Origin: Kribbella sp. VKM Ac-2568
GTDB taxonomy: Bacteria > Actinomycetota > Actinomycetes > Propionibacteriales > Kribbellaceae
Assembly: GCF_004345365.1 (NCBI RefSeq)
Contig: NZ_SLVF01000016.1
Coordinates: forward strand, 1 to 64,000
Reading direction: 5' to 3'
DNA length: 64,000 bases
The notes under the pieces are model-generated. The model ran no database searches and had not been told where the DNA came from. It saw nothing but the letters and a program-made list of their open reading frames with translations. The position numbers and the translations under genes are program-made. This document shows positions 63,243 to 64,000 of this stretch, one piece after another (position 1 is the first letter of the stretch; each line of letters opens with the position of its first letter).

Positions 63243-63259
63243 TCACCCCGCGCGGACGA
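63243..63259. promoter_or_regulatory. Palindromic site TCACCC-CGCGC-GGACGA
   Basis: One mismatch from TCAYCC-N5-GGRTGA, 81 bases upstream of DUF1269-like copy 2. Confidence 0.5.
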
Positions 63260-63292
63260 TCAACCACCGTGCCGCGGATGCGTGGTGCCGGT

Positions 63293-63309
63293 TCATCCGT
63301 TGGGGGTGA
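63293..63309. promoter_or_regulatory. Palindromic site TCATCC-GTTGG-GGGTGA
   Basis: Full match to TCAYCC-N5-GGRTGA, 126 bases upstream of the sulfatase gene and 33 bases from the neighbouring site for DUF1269-like copy 2. Confidence 0.6.
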
Positions 63310-63434
63310 CGACTTCGGCAGCGGGCTCGACAGAGGCTGAGCTGAAGGCAACCGCCGTCGCCGTCCAGGCGGCCACGTCGACGGGGTGAGCCGCGCCCGC
63401 CGAGCCAGAGCAGCGACCAACGAGGAGTGACGTT

Positions 63435-64000
63435 ATGCCTGTGCCGTTCCGTGGGAAGGTCAATGTCGACATCCGCGACTCCGAGCCGGACTGGACGCCC
63501 TTCGAGCCACCGAAGGCGCCGGAGGGTGCGCCCAATGTCGTCTATATCGTGCTGGATGACGTCGGCTTCTCGGCGATGGGCAGCTACGGCGGCCCGATCG
63601 AGACCCCCAACATCGACGCGATCGCCTCGCGCGGCGTGCGCTTCACCCAGTGGCACACGACGGCGCTGTGCTCGCCGACCCGGTCGTGCCTGCTCAGCGG
63701 TCGCAACCACACGCGCAACAGCATGGCGTGCATCACCGAGGCGGCGATCGGGTTCCCGAACGCGAGCGGCACGATCCCACCAGAGAACGGGCTGCTGTCG
63801 GAGATCCTCGGCGAACGCGGCTGGAACACGTACATGGTCGGCAAGTGGCACCTGTGCCCGACCGACGAGATGAACCTCGCGGCGACCCGTCGCAACTGGC
63901 CGAGCGGCCGGGGCTTCGAACGCTGGTACGGGTTCCTCGGAGCCGAGACCAACCAGTGGTACCCCGACCTGGTCTACGACAACCACCCGGTAGATCAGCC
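63435..64000 (+). CDS. Arylsulfatase-type sulfatase, 3' end outside window
   Basis: The first 188 residues of a sulfatase. The metal-binding start VVYIVLDDVGFSAMGSYGG and the formylglycine motif CSPTRSCLLSGR (Cys-x-Pro-x-Arg) are intact, followed by MVGKWHLCP. There is no signal peptide, so it is probably cytoplasmic, like the actinobacterial and Pseudomonas AtsA type. ATG 63435 has GAGGAG upstream. With two SulP transporters in the island, a sulfate-scavenging link is possible. The gene runs past the right edge. Confidence 0.92.
   Translation, partial: MPVPFRGKVNVDIRDSEPDWTPFEPPKAPEGAPNVVYIVLDDVGFSAMGSYGGPIETPNIDAIASRGVRFTQWHTTALCSPTRSCLLSGRNHTRNSMACITEAAIGFPNASGTIPPENGLLSEILGERGWNTYMVGKWHLCPTDEMNLAATRRNWPSGRGFERWYGFLGAETNQWYPDLVYDNHPVDQ

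Larger units (their letters stand above)
62662..63259 (-). repeat. Segmental duplication, copy B
   Basis: Partner of copy A at 49909-50511: the same gene plus about 100 bases of promoter, including the operator region. Substitutions are scattered in both gene and promoter, so the duplication is not very recent. Confidence 0.85.

Overview
The window is high-GC bacterial DNA (codons mostly ending in G or C, frequent GTG and TTG starts behind GGAGG-type ribosome sites). The gene families point to an actinobacterium: polyphosphate glucokinase, F420-type PPOX enzyme, LigC-type DNA ligase, NarL-type two-component pair, CYTH-CHAD protein. The Propionibacteriales (Kribbella or Nocardioides relatives) are my best guess, but nothing here proves the genus. 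No rRNA, complete tRNA or CRISPR array was seen.

Left third (1-26 kb): a degraded accessory zone with intact islands. It opens with a DUF262-DUF1524-RAMA protein (modification-dependent restriction type), then an exported alpha/beta hydrolase and an AraC regulator. From 5.6 to 18.6 kb come many broken genes: an aminoglycoside phosphotransferase, a serine resolvase, an HMCES/YedK protein and a small unknown gene, each broken by loss of one base in a homopolymer, and a DNA ligase gene split by a 1.05-kb insertion that carries its own exported-protein gene. Remnants of IS110, SDR and GNAT genes also lie here or just beyond. Intact genes are a YrdC-META fusion, ppgK, pepN, a Kef-type antiporter, a CYTH-CHAD/ParA pair and a phospholipase-C-like phosphoesterase. 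A 3' tRNA fragment at 26.0 kb looks like an integration scar.

Middle (26-41.5 kb): mostly intact single-function units. These are a histidine kinase/response regulator/ABC exporter operon, a RidA protein, two divergently transcribed exported peptidases (S8 and S15 types), a degenerate endonuclease V, and a tight three-gene operon (GtrA-GT2 synthase, GT-C membrane glycosyltransferase, secreted GH6 glucanase) that probably makes and trims a beta-glucan-like polymer. A LysR gene, an MFS remnant and a PPOX enzyme follow.

Right third (41.5-64 kb): an ion, water and stress homeostasis island. It holds two DUF2252 proteins, an aquaporin, a ClC channel, two SulP transporters, two nearly identical DUF1269-like proteins (a segmental duplication), a PAP2 phosphatase, a carboxymuconolactone-decarboxylase-like protein, small membrane proteins and a sulfatase that runs off the end. 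Nine copies of the imperfect palindrome TCAYCC-N5-GGRTGA lie in the promoter regions of these genes and I found none elsewhere in the window. This is the strongest sign of an undescribed regulon. A MarR/serine-hydrolase pair and a TetR/MFS pair are embedded in the island and seem to have their own control.
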